Program-made: the position numbers and the translations under genes | Notes under the pieces: model-generated | What the model was told of the DNA's origin: nothing | Database searches by the model: none | The model's input: only the letters and a program-made list of their open reading frames with translations | DNA from: Perca fluviatilis | Lineage: Eukaryota > Chordata > Actinopteri > Perciformes > Percidae | DNA: 64,000 nucleotides | Reading direction: 5' to 3' | NCBI RefSeq assembly: GCF_010015445.1 | Contig: NC_053114.1 | Location: 21,339,224-21,403,223, forward strand | Shown: one piece after another, positions 25,199-35,857 of the stretch | How positions within the stretch are numbered: the first letter of the stretch is position 1 | Layout of the letters: every line of letters starts with the position of its first letter

Positions 25199-25388
25199 TG
25201 GGGCGCCCTGGTACTCACCCGGTAGAGCGTGTACCAAGGCTCAGTCCTTACCGCAGCGGCCCAGGGTTAGATTCCGACCTGCGGCCCTTTGCTGCATGTC
25301 TTCTCCCTCTCTCTCCCCCATTTCCGGTCTACAACTGTCCTATTAATTGCAGGCCCAAATGCCCCGAAAAAAAATATTTTTTTAAATT
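25199..25388 (+). mobile_element. tRNA-headed SINE with target duplication
   Basis: The head has pol III-type boxes (GGTAGAGCGTGTACC and GGTTAGATTCCGACC) followed by CCTTTGCTGCATGTC and a C/T-rich body, ending in an A-run. It is flanked by the 9-bp duplication CATGGTTCC (25190-25198, 25389-25397). The same family occurs inverted at 38155-38329. Confidence 0.85.
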
Positions 25389-25490
25389 CATGGTTCCAGC
25401 CCTGGGACACCTGTAGTGACCCCAATAAAAATTTAAATCTGATTCAAGTGATCTGACACTCGCAGAAATATTCTTCATTTGGTTAAGCTT

Positions 25491-25548
25491 AAAAGGAATA
25501 CTTCACCCTCAGAATGATCATATGTACTTCAATGCGTTACCTTGAATT
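25491..25548 (+). repeat. Left inverted end of a TIR element split by a LINE
   Basis: AAAAGGAATACTTCACCCTC onward is repeated in inverted orientation at 28215-28284. The region between the two ends is mostly a LINE remnant. Confidence 0.75.
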
Positions 25549-25869
25549 TTTTTTTGTGATCAAATGTTTTTTTTCAACAAAGACACAATCAGCAGCACGT
25601 TACAGGTAACAGAACATACATGTAACCTCCCCCCAAAAAAAAAAAATTGTATGAATGAATTAAATGAATTAAAATGAAATAAGAACTGTTTACGCAAAAC
25701 AATATTTCCCCACCCTCCCCAGGGCCCCGTGGGCTGGCAGTTGTAGTCACAGTTGGCCTTTTAATGTCTCTGCCATTAAAAGCCACATATCCACATTCAC
25801 CTGTCTAGCACCATTGATGCAAGCTGTTGAAAGTTCCATGTAAACTGTCAAGAAAGGTCAGAAGCCTTA

Positions 25870-28082
25870 ATGGCCTTAATGCTTAATGGTCAAAGTGTGT
25901 GGGGGCTTCCACCGCACTGCCACCATCTTCTTTGCAGCTGTAAGCCCAGCAAGGACTATCCTTTTCTGACGTTTAGAAATCTGGAGTGAAGAAGTGTCAT
26001 TCAGCAGCAAAACTGGTATTGTCGTGGGAACTGTCCCAGAGACGAATTTGTCGTCAGTTCTGAAGCAACATTTTGCCAGAACCGTGCAACAGGGGGACAC
26101 TCCCAAAACATATGAAGAAATGTGCCCATGGTCTTTAGCGAACACAATGTGCATGAAGCATCACCATCACCAATAATTTTCATTAGGCACAGCCTACGAG
26201 GGGTCAAATAAGTCCTATGGACAAAATTATAGTGGATCTGCTGGTGGTCGGGATTTCTAGAAGCCAATTTGACATTATTCCATACACTGCTCCAGTCGAA
26301 ATCCAGCTCTAGCCTTGGGAAGTGTCTGGTGTGAGACTTCCCTTTTGTACTGATATAGGGTGGACAATGCACCGTCAATCACTTTTAGTAATGAACAGCT
26401 CGTGAAGCAGATGTGCAGGCAAAGGATGCTGGCACGGTAAGCCATGCGCCTTAAGAGCTGCCCTGAGCTGGAGGTAAAAAAATAAAGGACATGCCTGGTA
26501 GGTTAAAATCTTTCATAAGGTCTAGAAAGGAGCACAGACCGTTTAGATCCAAAACCGTCCCCTAAAGGGTGAATGCCCCCCTTTTCCCATTGGGGGAAGG
26601 TGATTGGCCTACCCCCCATCAACAAATCATTGTTATTAAAAATGGGGGTATAAAGATGTCATCTGCCAGAAGAGTTACAGTACCTTTCCAGCAAGCGCCA
26701 AACCCGAACAAGATGGGAAATGATCGGACCGAATCGTAGCCGACACTGCCTAACAGAAATGCAAATAGCACTTCTTGCCAAAGACCAAGGGTGAACAATC
26801 CTCTCTTCCATCGCTCGCCAGGAAACCGCTGACTGGGGATCAAACCACACGACAAGAGGTCGAAGGGTGAAAGCCCAGTAAAACCATCTGAAGTTGGGAA
26901 CTGCTAAGCCCCCCCGTCCAATCTGCCTGTACAGTGGAAGTTTTCACACGTGGACATTCTCCCTTCCAAATACATTTTTGAAACCGCAGCATGCAGGTTC
27001 TCCCAGTAACCAGCAGGGGGAGAGAGCGGGACCATGGAACCTACAACATGTATCTGGGGCAATATGTTCATTTCTATAAGGGAAATATGTGCCTGTAGTG
27101 AATTAGGCAAACTCGTCCATCTTTCCAAGTCACTCAGAACCGCATTCAGCATCTCGGTATAATTGTGTTTAACGATGCGATTCAGCGAGGGGAATATATC
27201 AATACCTAGGTACCTGAACTGCTTAACAGATGGAATAATCGCAGGTAAAGCAGTTGTCTTAGCTGCCTCATTCAGTGGCAACAAAGCCGATTTTGACCAA
27301 TTAATTTTAAATCCTGAGAACGCTCCAAACTCATCTAATATCGTTAAAAGATGAGGGGTAGAATGTAGTGGGTCTTCAAGGAAGACCAAGACATCATCAG
27401 CATAAAGTGCCAGATGATGTTTTGTGCTTTTAACAGTGATAGGTTTTATAACTGGTGAGAGCCGAATCATCTGTGCCAAGGGTTCAAGTGAGAGCGCAAA
27501 GAGGCTTGGGCTTAAAGGACAACCCTGGCGAGAGGATCTCGATTTCCAAAATAAACTGGAGCAGAGATTACCTGTAAGCACCATCGCTGAGGGGTTTGCA
27601 TATAGAACCTTAATTCATTTTATGAAGTCCTCCCCAAAGCCCATCACCTTCAAAACTGACTACAAAAAGGACCATTCTCGGCAGTCGAACGCCTTCATTG
27701 CATCAAGTGATAGATGGCGTAGATTTTAATGTCAGCATTCAGGAGACTAAGGGGTCTATAGTTACCACATTCAGTTGAATCTTTACATTTCTTAAATGAC
27801 TGCAATATTCACATCTCTAGAGAAAGTGCCCTTCTCTACTGAGACATTTATCATAGTGAAAAGTAGTGGGCCTAGGAGGTCCCAGAAGGCTAAGTATAGC
27901 TCTGGTGGTATGGCGTCAAGGCCAGGGGATTTTCCCTGTTGCATGCTATGGACAGCAGCCTTGAGTTCTTCGAGTGAGATCGGTCTGGCCAGATCAGTTG
28001 CGTCGTCATCAGACAGGCGAGGCATGTTCAGATGAACTAAAATGACCTTGAATTCTTGAAGAGCATTTTGTTTTACTTGCAT
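25870..28082 (-). mobile_element. LINE reverse-transcriptase remnant (L1/Tx1-like), minus
   Basis: Read on the minus strand in order: 28082-27792 (ISLEELKAAVHSMQQGKSPG, then DAIPPELY), 27730-27600 (SLDAMKAFDCREW), 27584-26904 (QGCPLSPSLFALSLEPLA, then the LALYADDVLVF catalytic box and INWSKSALLPLN), and 26378-25870 (HYNFVHRTYLTPRRL, CTLCSLKTMGTFLHMFWECP). These are the ordered motifs of a non-LTR reverse transcriptase followed by the usual C-terminal Cys/His-like region. Several frameshifts and stops separate the blocks, and the endonuclease part is missing, so it is dead and 5' truncated. Confidence 0.88.
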
Positions 28083-28197
28083 GCCTGCACACAGTCAACG
28101 AAGAATCCAAAAAACGGAGCAAATTCTTGATGAATTAAAGTAGAAATAAGAATTTTCTCCGTTTTTGGATTCTTCGTTCACCATGCAGGCATGCAAG
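28081..28197. repeat. Snap-back palindrome
   Basis: CAACGAAGAATCCAAAAA with CGGAG, then about 45 bp of loop-side AT-rich text, then CTCCG with TTTTTGGATTCTTCGTT, flanked by GCATGCCTGCA and TGCAGGCATGC. The arms are nearly perfect over about 40 bp, so the single strand can fold into a long hairpin. It appears to be the subterminal part of the TIR element whose right end is at 28215-28284. Confidence 0.8.
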
Positions 28198-28214
28198 AAA
28201 AACTCATTTTTCTT

Positions 28215-28284
28215 CTGGAATTCAAGGAAACGGGGTGAGTAATTGATATACACATGATCATTTTGAGGGTGAAGTATTCCTTTG
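28215..28284 (-). repeat. Right inverted end of the LINE-split TIR element
   Basis: The inverse of 25491-25548: TGATCATTTTGAGGGTGAAG, then TATTCCTTT. Together the two ends delimit about 2.8 kb. Confidence 0.75.
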
Positions 28285-28862
28285 AGGAGCATTCTTTACT
28301 CATTCAAAACTGACTTAACAAAAGATAATTCAAGTTTATTTTAACCTCTATAAAACATTTTTTAAATGTCTAAATTTTTCACACAGCTAACGTCAGCAGC
28401 AGAACTAACCTGCTAGTAGCAAACTGAATACTTGAGGACAGAATGCTTAGTAAATCCCTAGCCCAGCTGACGAGAAACCATTAATTTACCCTGAGGCAAG
28501 TGGCCTTCACCCCAGCAAACACCAGGTATGAGTGTATCTTTGTGTTTTTATCCCTTTCTGGTTATTTTTTGTTTGTTCTTGGGGCCACTTGAGGGCAGTG
28601 GGAAAACACTGTCTGTCTGTTGTTTGGTGCTGGTAATGCGCAGTGGGGTTTTAGAGCTTTTTTGCTGAAACGGCTCTCTCCTGCATCTGAAAACAACTTG
28701 ATGAGACCAGTGAGAGTAAACCAACACAGTAAAGTTGTGGCCCGGACAGCTAAACACTGGCCTGATTATTACTATAAAGCTCCCCTAAAGCAGAGGGGAG
28801 TTGCAGATTCAGGTGACAATTCTCTGTATGTTCATCACTATGACTGACCACTTTCACATTGT

Positions 28863-28950
28863 CACACAGTTTTCATGTTGTCATTTGATACATTATTATT
28901 ATTTTTTTTATTATAGTCGCTTGAACAATGATTGAAAGCATAAATAACAC
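28863..28950 (+). repeat. Direct repeat, copy B
   Basis: Second copy of the segment at 23945-24031, 4.9 kb away, in the same orientation. Confidence 0.8.
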
Positions 28951-29321
28951 AACAATTAAGTGAGAATTATATGTTATAATGATAATCTAAATGAACACTA
29001 TCTGTTTTGAAAATCTTGTATGGTTTTATATTTTGTTGCAATAATGTCACTGGGTCGATGAATCTGTTAAATTTGGGGGAGTCAAATACTCAGCGTTTGA
29101 TTTAAAAAAACTAAATTCCTATTCAAAGTACTGAGACTTACTAAAGCAGTCAGATGCAAATCATGTGTAATATCTGACACGCAAACTTTGCCTCCACACA
29201 TGCTTCATTCACATGCTTTGAGTATGAAAGGAAGTAGAGAGGTGATTAAAACATTGTTAAACAATAACAGAACAAGTACTGCTTCCTGTGTAGTGACTGA
29301 TGGCTCGTTATTCCAGGGTAC

Positions 29322-29502
29322 CTGAGAAGCGTAAGCCCTGTCTAGCAGAGGCAGGTACTGGAAGATGAGGAGCAGGATCTCCTGAGGCAGACATCCCCAG
29401 CAGGCTCCCTCCTCTGCATGTGGGACCGTTTAAGAGTCTCCTGAGTCCCACTACTGGTGCCACCGCCATCCTCCTGTACATTCCCTTGCGGAGCCTTTTT
29501 AA
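29322..29502 (-). pseudogene. Relic first coding exon of an fbxl3-like F-box gene
   Basis: On the minus strand one frame reads LPQEILLLIFQYLPLLDRA then YASQ, directly followed by a GT donor (GTACC). This closely resembles the F-box start of FBXL3/FBXL21, circadian CRY-targeting SCF adaptors. The preceding frame, shifted by one base near 29405, reads GGGTSSGTQETLKRSHMQRR, like the low-complexity N-terminus of fish Fbxl3 proteins. An ATG is absent where the start would be expected. The exon ends at a splice junction, so it is a genomic exon relic and not a processed copy. No leucine-rich-repeat exons were found on the minus strand downstream within the window. Confidence 0.55.
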
Positions 29503-30054
29503 AGCCAATATCAATATCTTATATTAATAAGATGGTTCTCTGATTGTTGTGGTGTTAAGATTTATGTTTAAGTGTAAAGCCCTGACACATGCTACATGCT
29601 TGTAAAAAATCAAAAATAAAAGCACAAATAGAGGCTACAGAAAAAGGGGAAGTTGTGTGTGTGTGTGTGTGTGGTGAATGGTGCAAGATCTAAAATAAAA
29701 GTTTATTACAAAAAAAGAGCATGTACATTAAATTAATTGTATATTTCTGATGATATACAGCTCTTTTCCACAGGAAACATCAAGTTGACACTGCATATTT
29801 ACAATAAATAAATTCAGAATACAGTTGCAGAACCTTATCAAAACTCACATTGTCTCTATCAAACATGAGACAAAAGATTTTTTGGGAAATATCAAATTGT
29901 TTTTCATTGATAAAAATGTCCTGCTGTTAATAAATTTGACTTTGGGAACTCATATCTTGAAAAGTCAAAAATGTCAATACATCTCAGTCTTTCCAACCTG
30001 TCTTGATCGTAGAGTGTATATAAATTTGAACGGCTTGACAGATTCCCAATAGAG

Positions 30055-30366
30055 ATTGGATACCCGAACCGAGCCGGACAGATGTTTAGAAATTATGTTC
30101 AGTTTTGGGTCGGGCTCGGTCACATCAGCGCGATAAGGCATTGAACATTTTAAATTTAAAACAGCTTATTATGTAGGTGTGTTAACGTGCGCTTGTTGAC
30201 ATTTCCGAATGCCTTCCTACAGTTGCTTAATAAAAGTGGGCTTTCCACACAAACAAACGGGTCATTAGTATGAGGAAAAAAAAGAGATTTTAACGGTGTC
30301 GGGCTCAGTTTGGGTTCAGTTACTGCTCTGTCGGACACAGGCCGGGCTCGGACAGAAAAACGCGGC
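30055..30366. repeat. Probable interspersed repeat (CCCGAACCGAGCC/GGGCTCGG)
   Basis: The ends contain inverted GC-rich motifs (ATACCCGAACCGAGCCGGAC; GGCCGGGCTCGGACAG) around an AT-rich middle. Resembles a common fish MITE; boundaries uncertain. Confidence 0.4.
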
Positions 30367-30385
30367 CAGATCTGCACTCTTAAAT

Positions 30386-30782
30386 TCCCAAAAGTGAAGC
30401 CAAATGTCTCAAACGCCCCCTGGTGGCTGGCTGCAGTATAGCTCATAATATCCCCACCCCCTCCATGTTAGTGGATGGGACATGGGCTAAACTAAAAAAC
30501 CAAAGTAAACATCAAGTGATTTTTGCCCCAAAGATTGTTTCTGTCATTTTAGGTAGTTCTTATGACGTTGTTTTGTTCAAGTGTTTAATTTTCTGATAAG
30601 TTAGGTTTTATTAGTTATTTGATGCTAAAACAGGGTGAAACGTCATGATTGACTTGCAATTGGTCGGGCGGGATGTTGATAACGTGGCTTCACCGCCCGA
30701 TCACTACTGCGCTGCCTCTGGCTCCAAAAAGTACAAGATGCCAGCGCCCGTGTCTGGAATATTTTGGCTTCACTTTTGTACA
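30386..30782. mobile_element. TIR element (AAAAGTGAAGCCAAA ends)
   Basis: AAAAGTGAAGCCAAA at 30390-30404 is inverted as TTTTGGCTTCACTTTT at 30763-30778. About 0.4 kb, no coding frame. Resembles a frequent fish non-autonomous element. Confidence 0.6.
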
Positions 30783-31435
30783 GTGGGAGGAAGTGGAGAT
30801 GCATAGTCCATGTTTGTAAACAGCTTATGGTATTGGTAGTAACTGTATTTACAAAAAAAAAAAAAATGCCCATTGGAGTTTTCTTGTAAACAAACAAATG
30901 TTTGTGTTTACAGTCTGTGTTCATTACCAAGACTAATTGTGTGTATTTTTTAGGTCTAACAAACATATTTAATGCATTTTCTTAACTTTTTCTTAAAAGT
31001 TTGAAACCTGTTTTGTTTACATCCATGTTTACTGCCTTGAAGTCTTCTTATCCACTGTGTCACAGTGACTTCACATTAGTGTGTTTTTTTTTAAATGTTA
31101 CCTGTTGATAGTGAAACCGGCGGGAATGTGTGCAGGACACGTGCATTAGAGCAAACAAAACTGGCAACCACACATAAAAACATCACTCTATAGCGTTAAG
31201 ATCATTAAGAAAAAACCTACAAAGGGAATCTTTAAACATAGCAAGAGGAAAAGGAATACAGAGCAATGTACTTTGTCATTTGCCATCTATATGAAAATGA
31301 ACATGAGACGCTTTAATATCAAACCTTCTTCAGATGGTGGCTTGAAAGGTAAAGCTATTTTTTTTTCAGTCAATCAACCAGACGTGGTTGATGCCACTCA
31401 GAAAGAAATAAGGCCGCAAAGTGGAGGAGTTGATT

Positions 31436-32659
31436 TTAAATCCCATGGTAGAGGAGATCATATTTGGGAATATTTTGTGGATCTATGGGACTCTGGACAA
31501 TCATCTTCCCACGCATGGCTCCTCTGTATATGACTTCAATCAGATCCATGAAATCTTGTTTGGTCTTAAAGCTGCCGACAAACTTGGTGTGATCTGGAGA
31601 GCTGAGAGAGAAGATAGGGTCAATCTTTGGTAACTATGGTAAATATGCAAAAGCCAGCTTCTCAAATGTAAATACGTGCTGCTTTTCTTAAACTACATAG
31701 CTTTGGGTTATGGACTGTTGGCTCTATGAGTTGTAACATTGTCACATTTCATAGACTACATAATGAATTGATTAATTGTAGAGCTGTAACAATGACTCTA
31801 TTAGTCCATCAACAGAAAATTAATTGCAGATTAATTTGACTTTATTTATTAATGAATTAATAATGACTTAAATAATTAATATATTATCATAATATTATTA
31901 TAATCTATTAATTATTTAAGTAATTTTCACAGCAAAAATGTAAAAGAAATTAGGTTTCAGCTTATATATGAATTGAATATGTTGAACTGTTGGTTGGGCA
32001 AAACAATACATTTGAAGATGTAAACAGGCTCTGCGATTTATGGTCATTTGTCACCATTCTCTGACATTTTGTAGACCAATACTAATTTGAGAAAATAATC
32101 AGCATATTAATTGATGACGAAAATCGTCAGTTCCAGTCATAGACTGTTAATATGAATAATATTTAAACATTCTATGGTTTCAGTACTATTTTTGATACAT
32201 TTTGACGTAGAGAATAATACATAACGTTATATTACTTATCAAACAATTACAACCTCAGTAACCTCCGTCCACTCACCCATAATCCACTTTCATGTGCTGT
32301 CCGTTGAAAAAGAAAACAGTGGAGGGGATGTAACTGATGTCAAAATATCTTGTGTAGACGGGAGCTTTATCCACATCAACAATGTAGATGGACGCCATGT
32401 TGCTTAGGCCATGTGCAGTTTTGGACAGCTAAAATGAACATAAATGAAAAATTAGCAAAAGCACAATAGTCGTGACACTTAACAGGCGTTTGATGAGTTC
32501 TTTGCATTGGCTAATGATCCTGCTTACAATCTCATCGAGCTGGAGACAAATCGAGTCTTCGTCTCTCCCAAACCTCAAAACTACGACTTTCTCTGCTACG
32601 CATTTGATAACTTCATCTATGTCTTTTTTGCACGTTAATTTAGGCAAAAACAAACTCAT
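31436..32659 (-). CDS. txnl4b: TXNL4B, thioredoxin-like 4B (Dim1-like)
   Basis: Exons 32528-32659 (ATG), 32277-32428 and 31436-31601 (TAA) give 450 nt and 149 aa, the same length as the human protein, with all junctions in phase and GT-AG. Recognisable segments are [56 protein letters not shown] and [19 protein letters not shown], ending [12 protein letters not shown]. It belongs to the DIM1/TXNL4 thioredoxin-fold family, lacks the redox CxxC pair, and is linked to pre-mRNA splicing (U5-associated PRPF6 interaction) and cell-cycle progression in the nucleus. It is divergently paired with trmt10c. Confidence 0.95.
31779..32140 (+). mobile_element. Degenerate MITE (TAGAGCTGTAAC... family)
   Basis: Starts TAGAGCTGTAACAATGAC and contains TTGGGCAAAACAATACATTT and CATTCTCTGACATTTTGTAGACC. 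This is the layout of the same fish MITE family as 14515-14856 but in the opposite orientation. It lies in the txnl4b intron between exons 2 and 3; no clear target duplication. Confidence 0.5.
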
Positions 32660-33209
32660 TTTCGAGGCTAAGAATTTAGCTTTCCCTTGTTGTGCTAACA
32701 GGAGGAAATTACGTCATTATTGCTGTGCGACACTGTGAAAAAACCCGCCTGGAAACAACATCAAATTGACTTGAGTTTAAAAATGGTTATTATCATTATC
32801 GACCCGTCATAGAGAGTTTAAGCTACAGTAAAAGTGTATTCGTTGAATTATCGTGTTATGGTCAGCTAGATAAATATTTAAGACCAGACAAGCTGTGTCA
32901 TTCCCAATATATATGGTCATGCTTTGTAGTGGCATTTCACTACGACACATTACAGCGTGACACAGTTTCAACAACGTGACCTTCTATCTCCTAACATTTT
33001 ACAAGCACGAGCGCCGTGACAAGTGGAAACAACGTCGGGACAATTTGGGACACAATATGCATATGGTACTTTGATGCTACATTTTCATGACGGTGGACAA
33101 CGGAGAGAACCGCGTTGATTACACTTTTTGTTCCGTTTAAATTCATAAGGGACAGTCTTCCTCGTTGTAGTACTTTTGATACAGCTGCAGTTTAATATAT
33201 GTTATCGCG
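32660..33209. promoter_or_regulatory. Putative bidirectional promoter txnl4b/trmt10c
   Basis: Only 550 bp separate the two start codons, which face away from each other. No other gene lies between. The strip has several TGACGT/ACGTCA-like and CGTGAC motifs, but no element was proven. The shared-promoter role is inferred from geometry. Confidence 0.5.
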
Positions 33210-34800
33210 ATGTTACGGCTCTTCACTAACCAGGGCTTTTATGAACTCTGTAAATGCAGTCATTTTGTGGCATCCTGTGTTAGCAAGAGGCAAGTCATCA
33301 AGTCAAGCCAAGTCGGTGTTCTCCCAGTCTGCAGCGCCGGTCATCACCGACTAACGTTACACATCCCTGCTCGCCTCGTCAATACTGGGACCCCAGTATG
33401 GAACGACGCCTTCCAACCAAAAAGAGAGAAATCTGAGGCAATGCACACACTAGATCTGGACAAATGGAAATCTGTAATGAGAGCCCAAGCGGCATCAGAA
33501 GAGAAACAGCAAGTCAACGATGAAGAGGAAGCAAGTGATGAAGATGAAAACCTCAAAGATCCAGGTGGTGATTTAAAGGACAGTTCCTCCCTGGAGGCCA
33601 CTCGGGATCTGGTTGCAATGTGGCGGCAAGCTGGGAAGCTCGTACCTCAAGAGATGACTGAAGAAGAGGTTCAGACGCTGGCAGGGCTCACCACCAAGTC
33701 CTCCAGGAAGAAGTACCTGAAGTACCTGGCCATCAAGGAGGGCCACAAAAGGGCCCGTAAGGAGAAGCAGCAGCAGAGGAAGGCAGAGAGGGAAGCCTCC
33801 ATGGAGACGAGAAGAGGACGGGACAGTGATGCAGAGGACGACGAGAGGACCTGAACTTAAAAACACATTGTTCCTCCAGTTCTGGGGGCGCACCCTGGAC
33901 AAGCTCCTGGCCTGGAGGAGCGCCCAGGCCATGCTGTTCGATCAGCCTCTGGTGTTTGACATGAGCTATGAGTCCAACATGGCCAGGCGGGAGTTAGAGA
34001 ACACCGTGTCCCAGCTGATGGAGGTTGAAGGGTGGAATCGGCGTGCCACAGAGCCCTACCACCTCCACTTTTGCAACCTGAAGGCGGACGGGGCCTACCA
34101 GAGCGAGCTGCTCAAACGATATGGTGCAGAAGCCTGGGACCGCCTGCTCATCACCACCTCTGACCAACAGCATGTGGATCTGTTCCCCCGCGAACAGCTC
34201 GTATACCTCACCGCAGATTCCCCCAACGTCCTCCGCAGGTATGACCACTCCAAGGTCTACATCATTGGAGCTCTAGTGGACAGGTCGATCCAGTCAGGCC
34301 TGTCACTGGCCAACGCCAAGCGTCTGAACCTGGCCACAGCCCGTCTGCCACTGGATGAGTTCCTCCACTGGGGAATAGGGGCCAAAAATCTGACTCTCGA
34401 CCAGATGCTCCGCATCATGCTCACTTTCAAGGAGACTGGGAAATGGGAGGAGGCGTTGAAGTTCGTGCCTAAGAGGAAGTATGATGGCTTCCACCAACAA
34501 CGGACACAGAAAGCGATTACCAAAAAGGTCAGGGGAGTCACAAATCCCGGACCAAGCCAGGATGGTGAAAGGTTGTTAAGATCTGGAGAAAGAAATGGTG
34601 AGAGGACATTTAAAAATCCGGGCCAAAGTCTTTACAGGTCCCATAAAGAGTCTGGGTTCAGTAGTAGAGACAGAATGGCTGCACTGCCCAGGGACAGAGA
34701 AAACAAACCAGCTGCAACCAGAGTACGGACATCATTTAAGAGCAACATGGAGGGAAGAAAAGGTCCAGGCAAAGGCAAGATGTGGTGGGGTGACGAGTGA
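33210..34800 (+). CDS. trmt10c: TRMT10C (MRPP1), mitochondrial RNase P protein 1; frame broken
   Basis: Single-exon gene, as in mammals. The first frame (33210-33854) encodes a basic presequence (MLRLFTNQGF...) and the acidic/basic linker (RDLVAMWRQAGKLVPQEM; YLKYLAIKEGHKRARKEKQQ). It stops at TGA 33852-33854. The homologous SPOUT methyltransferase domain continues in the +1 frame from about 33853 (LFLQFWGRTLDKLLAW; PLVFDMSYES; SQLMEVEGWNRRATEPYHLH; LVYLTADSPNVLRRYDHSK; LANAKRLNLATARLPLDE; WEEALKFVPKRKYDGF) to TGA at 34800. MRPP1 binds MRPP2 and PRORP to process mitochondrial tRNA 5' ends and methylates position 9. Joined, the product would be about 529 aa, longer than the human 403, with a basic C-terminal extension of about 100 aa. 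The break may be an assembly error, a real indel or, less likely, recoding. Confidence 0.9.
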
Positions 34801-34898
34801 AGGCAACAAAAATGTTGTAACTTGGGATAAAAAAAAAAAGGACATGTCTGTTTTACAAGCGCTGTCTGAGGAAATGTCAAAAACTGAGACGAGTTGTA

Positions 34899-34904
34899 AA
34901 TAAA
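34899..34904 (+). promoter_or_regulatory. Poly(A) signal of trmt10c
   Basis: Canonical AATAAA about 100 bp after the stop, followed by a GTGTTGTGATAGG G/T-rich stretch suitable as a downstream element. Confidence 0.6.
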
Positions 34905-35581
34905 GTGTTGTGATAGGTATTCACTGGTGCTTACAGACTTCTTTTGTCTTCCAGTTCCAATGCAGGGTTATAAACGACAAGAACAAGACGTTTAAAGAAA
35001 CTACTTTGGTCTTTATTTTGGTCTGACATGGATGAAAAAAAATGTATAAATATTTGTTATGGTGTGCTTTCACTGTAACTTTTACTGTCACCATAAATGC
35101 AAACCTTTCCAAACAGATGTGGTAAACTACAATATTATACAACTTGGGTTTAGAAAATTGCAAAAAGGCATGTGCAATACATTACTCGTCATTTCATAGT
35201 AGTGTATTCTGAGGCAAAAAAAACAACAACCACATTCTTAAATGAATTACAAAAACATCACCCAATAGGAATGACATAAAAAAAAAAAATAGTAATTTCA
35301 AATATTGGATTTTTTTTTACACAAGTGTGTACAATAATAATCTATTGTAGTACCGTCAATCACTTCCAAAATATTCAATGTATAATATAATGCTTTTGCA
35401 GCATGCATTGTACAAAATATATTAATTCAATATAATAGCACCATCATATCGAGAAATTGGGGACAGCCCTGCAGAGTCCTACAGAGCACGTGCGACTGTA
35501 CAATTAGCTCAACGTCCGTTAACTTCCTGGAGGGTGTTCCCATAACAGCCGGCCGGGTCAAAACTCAAAACGTATCAATAC

Positions 35582-35857
35582 TAGGGTTGGGCATCGAGAA
35601 CAGATTCCTACTTGGAATGGTTTCAAAAATTACGATTCCAGTAGAATCGTTTCTTCATTGGAATCGTTTAGAGGATTTGGTTTCAACAGTAAGCAGTGCT
35701 CTAGTGTGGCTTTATTTCACATTGAAAAAGCCTTGTCAAAACTGAAAATAGGCATGTGACCCGTTTCAACTGAAACTAAATCTGAATCGAGAATCTATAA
35801 GAACCGGAATCGGAAGTGGAATCAGAATCGTTAAAATCCAAACAATGCCCAACCCTA
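35582..35857. mobile_element. hAT MITE (TAGGGTTGGGCAT ends)
   Basis: 276 bp with perfect 13-bp inverted ends TAGGGTTGGGCAT/ATGCCCAACCCTA and the 8-bp target duplication ATCAATAC (35574-35581, 35858-35865). The interior repeats GGAATCGTTT/AGAATCG motifs and is non-coding. It lies between the converging trmt10c and blzf1 genes. Confidence 0.93.

Noticed and set aside
28620..28847. 75-residue open frame on the plus strand
   Set aside because: No recognisable domain, no splice context, surrounded by repeats.
33826..34800. Separate gene starting at ATG 33826
   Set aside because: It begins inside the TRMT10C linker and continues that protein's conserved domain; it is one gene with a frame break.
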